Shown here piece by piece: positions 43,691-45,157 of a stretch of 45,157 nucleotides of DNA (position 1 is its first letter; every line of letters starts with the position of its first letter). The notes beneath the pieces were generated by a model. The model searched no databases and was not told where the DNA came from. It saw only the letters and a program-made list of their open reading frames with translations. Made by a program: the position numbers and the translations under genes. This stretch comes from an uncultured Luminiphilus sp. (lineage in GTDB: Bacteria > Pseudomonadota > Gammaproteobacteria > Pseudomonadales > Halieaceae). The stretch covers positions 1-45,157 of the forward strand of contig CAJQLP010000117.1 of the NCBI GenBank assembly GCA_905479205.1. Reading direction: 5' to 3'.

Positions 43691-44616
43691 TATTCCGTTC
43701 TCGCCTTTACGTGAATCGGGCCGAAGCCCTCGGTCTGCACGATCTCCACCAGTGATTCCTTGATTAATTCCATTAACGCTAAAAAGGTGACCACCACACC
43801 TAGCCGCCCTTCCTCGACCTTAAACAAAGCCACAAAGGGCACAAATTTCTTCTCGCGCAGCGCTTCGAGAACATCGGACATACGCTCTCGGGTCGACAGC
43901 GATTCCCTTTCAATATGATGACTCTCGTACATATCCGCACGCTTTAACACTTCGCCGAGAGCAAGTAAAAGTTCTTTCATGTCCAGCTCAGGCAAGGGGC
44001 GTTCACGGTGTAGATCGGGTGGCTCAATGGTGGCGACCCATGTGTCTCTCTCGAGTCGTGGCAGCGCTTCGATATCCTCTGCGGCCTTCTTAAAGCGCTC
44101 ATATTCCTGTAGGCGTCGAATCAAGTTAGCGCGAGGATCTTCCTCTTCTTCGTCCTCTTCTTTTGAACGAGGCAAAAGCATCCGAGATTTGATCTCGGCA
44201 AGCATCGCTGCCATTAATAAATATTCGGCTGCCAGCTCAAACTGCATAGCATCCATGAGCTCAACATAATGCATGTATTGCTCTGTAATCGCGGACACAT
44301 CGATCTCGAGAATATCGAGGTTCTGACGTCTGATCAGGTACAACAGTAGATCGAGAGGTCCCTCAAACGCTTCAAGAATGACCTCCAAGGCCCTGGGCGG
44401 AATGTACAAATCCTTGGGCAGCTCCGTCATGGCCTCGCCCATAACAATGGCGAACGGCATCTCGCCTTGCTGAGGCGTATTCTCTCGTCGCTCTACGCCT
44501 TCTGAAGGACGCAAGGTAGCAACCGGCGCAGTCTCCTGCTCGATGGGCTCGGGGGGGTGTTCGATCATTTCTGGAGGCGTCTGATTCACTGGCGGATTAT
44601 ACCCGATGACGGGCAA
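43690..44616 (-). CDS. scpA: Segregation and condensation protein A
   Basis: Kleisin subunit that bridges SMC heads. The conserved N-terminal kleisin part begins at LEVILEAFEGPLDLLLYLIRRQNLDILEID and continues with YLLMAAMLAEIKSRMLLP; the C-terminal winged helix includes FKVEEGRLGVVVTFLALMELIKE. The start is uncertain: TTG 44616 has a strong SD (AAGGGGG, 7 bases), ATG 44568 has none, ATG 44460 has a close one. Residues before about 52 are a Pro/Glu-rich leader. The gap upstream is filled by a 21-bp tandem repeat. Confidence 0.92.
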   Translation of the reverse strand: MPVIGYNPPVNQTPPEMIEHPPEPIEQETAPVATLRPSEGVERRENTPQQGEMPFAIVMGEAMTELPKDLYIPPRALEVILEAFEGPLDLLLYLIRRQNLDILEIDVSAITEQYMHYVELMDAMQFELAAEYLLMAAMLAEIKSRMLLPRSKEEDEEEEDPRANLIRRLQEYERFKKAAEDIEALPRLERDTWVATIEPPDLHRERPLPELDMKELLLALGEVLKRADMYESHHIERESLSTRERMSDVLEALREKKFVPFVALFKVEEGRLGVVVTFLALMELIKESLVEIVQTEGFGPIHVKARTE

Positions 44617-44629
44617 TACGCGACCCCCT

Positions 44630-44692
44630 TTAAAGAACAGGACGGATCACTATAAGAACAGGACGCACCGCTATTAGACCAGGGCAGACCCC
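44630..44692. repeat. 21-bp tandem repeat, three degenerate copies, between yciO and scpA
   Basis: Units at 44630-44650, 44651-44671 and 44672-44692 share the core agaacaggac (agaccagggc in the third). Copies 1 and 2 match at 16 of 21 bases, copies 2 and 3 at 15. The array spans the whole space between the yciO stop (44695-44697) and the scpA SD (44624-44630). Confidence 0.75.
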
Positions 44693-44694
44693 CT

Positions 44695-45157
44695 CTACAG
44701 ATCAGAAACATCGCCTAAGCCTTCACGTAAAATCTGAGGGGAATCACCTGTCATATCCACCACTGACGTCGGTTCTAGGCCGCAATAACCGCCATCAATC
44801 ACCAAATCGACCTCGTGTTCGAGCGTCTCTCGAATATCATACGGGTCACTCAGCGGGTATTCATCACCCGGCATGATCAACGTCACGCTCAACATAGGCT
44901 CGGCCAAGTCCGCAAGTAAGGCTTGTGTGATCGCGTTATCTGGCACGCGTAAGCCCACGGTCTTTCGCTTGGGGTGGAGCAACCGGCGAGGGACCTCTCC
45001 AGTAGCTTCCAAAATAAACGTAAAAGGGCCCGGCGTTTTATGTCGGATCAATCGATAGGCGGTATTGTCGACTCGCGCATAAGTGCCAAGCTCCGAGAGA
45101 TCTCGACACATCAAGGTGAAATTATGGTCGACATCTAGCTTACGGATGCGACGAATG
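44695..45157 (-). CDS. yciO: YciO/TsaC-family protein, N-terminus outside window
   Basis: Sua5/YciO/YrdC fold, which includes the enzyme making threonylcarbamoyl-AMP for tRNA t6A; YciO members are paralogs with less clear roles. The frame is open to the window end and reads IRRIRKLDVDHNFTLMCRDLSEL before TYARVDNTAYRLI, then PGPFTFILEA, TVGLRVPDN and EPTSVVDMT, all family motifs. Starts near 45111-45114 are internal: the conserved RKLDVDHNFTLMCRDL runs across them. About 154 of an expected 200-210 residues are present. Position upstream of scpA, and the FTLMCRDL motif, favour YciO over TsaC. Confidence 0.9.
   Translation of the reverse strand, partial: IRRIRKLDVDHNFTLMCRDLSELGTYARVDNTAYRLIRHKTPGPFTFILEATGEVPRRLLHPKRKTVGLRVPDNAITQALLADLAEPMLSVTLIMPGDEYPLSDPYDIRETLEHEVDLVIDGGYCGLEPTSVVDMTGDSPQILREGLGDVSDL

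Noticed and set aside
1-45157. CRISPR array, prophage, insertion sequence, restriction or toxin-antitoxin genes
   Set aside because: Looked for on both strands: no regularly spaced repeats, transposase, integrase, methylase or small toxin-like gene pairs were seen; the tandem repeats lack spacers.

Overview
The window reads as chromosomal DNA of a marine-type gammaproteobacterium. The right half keeps a gene order known from Pseudomonas and its relatives (gyrA-serC-pheA-tyrA-aroA-cmk-rpsA-ihfB-lapA-lapB-pyrF, with mtaD-ubiG-mupP-yciK divergent from gyrA, then rluB-scpB-scpA-yciO). The left half carries a periplasmic Sox thiosulfate-oxidation cluster and a CoA-carboxylase pathway. Together these suggest the Halieaceae (OM60/NOR5) or a neighbouring Cellvibrionales group; that placement is inference from gene content, not a computed phylogeny. 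Coding density is very high, most neighbours are 4-bp overlapped or a few bases apart, and no gene-free stretch exceeds 300 bases. I saw no tRNA, rRNA, insertion sequence, prophage, CRISPR array or integrase.

Layout. 2-1291: an M24 metallopeptidase cut by the window edge. 1314-2054: a DxD glycosyltransferase-like protein. 2161-5133: a secreted M1 metallopeptidase paired with a small exported DUF6702-like protein. 5230-11585 (minus): soxC-soxD-soxY-soxZ-soxA-soxX-soxB, a full Sox set including sulfur dehydrogenase SoxCD, with divergent small periplasmic genes (DsrE-like and SoxS-like thioredoxin) at 11818-12644. 12645-19697 (minus): a five-gene acyl-CoA carboxylase operon (AtuA-like, carboxyltransferase, enoyl-CoA hydratase, biotin carboxylase, TIGR03084-like protein) with a divergent TetR regulator. 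20531-25984 (minus): DHH phosphoesterase, then a wbpM/wbpL/wbpV-like trio for lipid-linked 6-deoxy-HexNAc synthesis, then ComEA. 26085-38266 (minus): the conserved housekeeping block from pyrF to gyrA. 38404-41924 (plus): mtaD-ubiG-mupP-yciK. 41935-45157 (minus): rluB-scpB-scpA-yciO.

How it fits together. The Sox proteins carry out cytochrome-c-linked thiosulfate oxidation in the periplasm, all made from one promoter region that also faces the DsrE/SoxS-like pair; a perfect inverted repeat there (11638-11654) is the best operator candidate. The carboxylase operon looks like a catabolic route for a branched or isoprenoid-type acyl-CoA, but it lacks the acyl-CoA dehydrogenase and lyase expected of known leucine or citronellol pathways, so its substrate is open; it is the best candidate here for undescribed biochemistry. 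The wbpVLM trio sits where Pseudomonas keeps its O-antigen locus, but without the O-antigen genes.

The least expected DNA-level pattern is that several intergenic gaps are filled by short degenerate tandem repeats of different units: 17 bp x3 at 5183-5233, 13 bp x2 at 9211-9236, 11 bp x3 at 23597-23629, 21 bp x3 at 44630-44692. Each abuts or overlaps a stop codon or ribosome binding site. Where several starts were possible I chose the one supported by a Shine-Dalgarno (SD) sequence or a signal peptide and say so.
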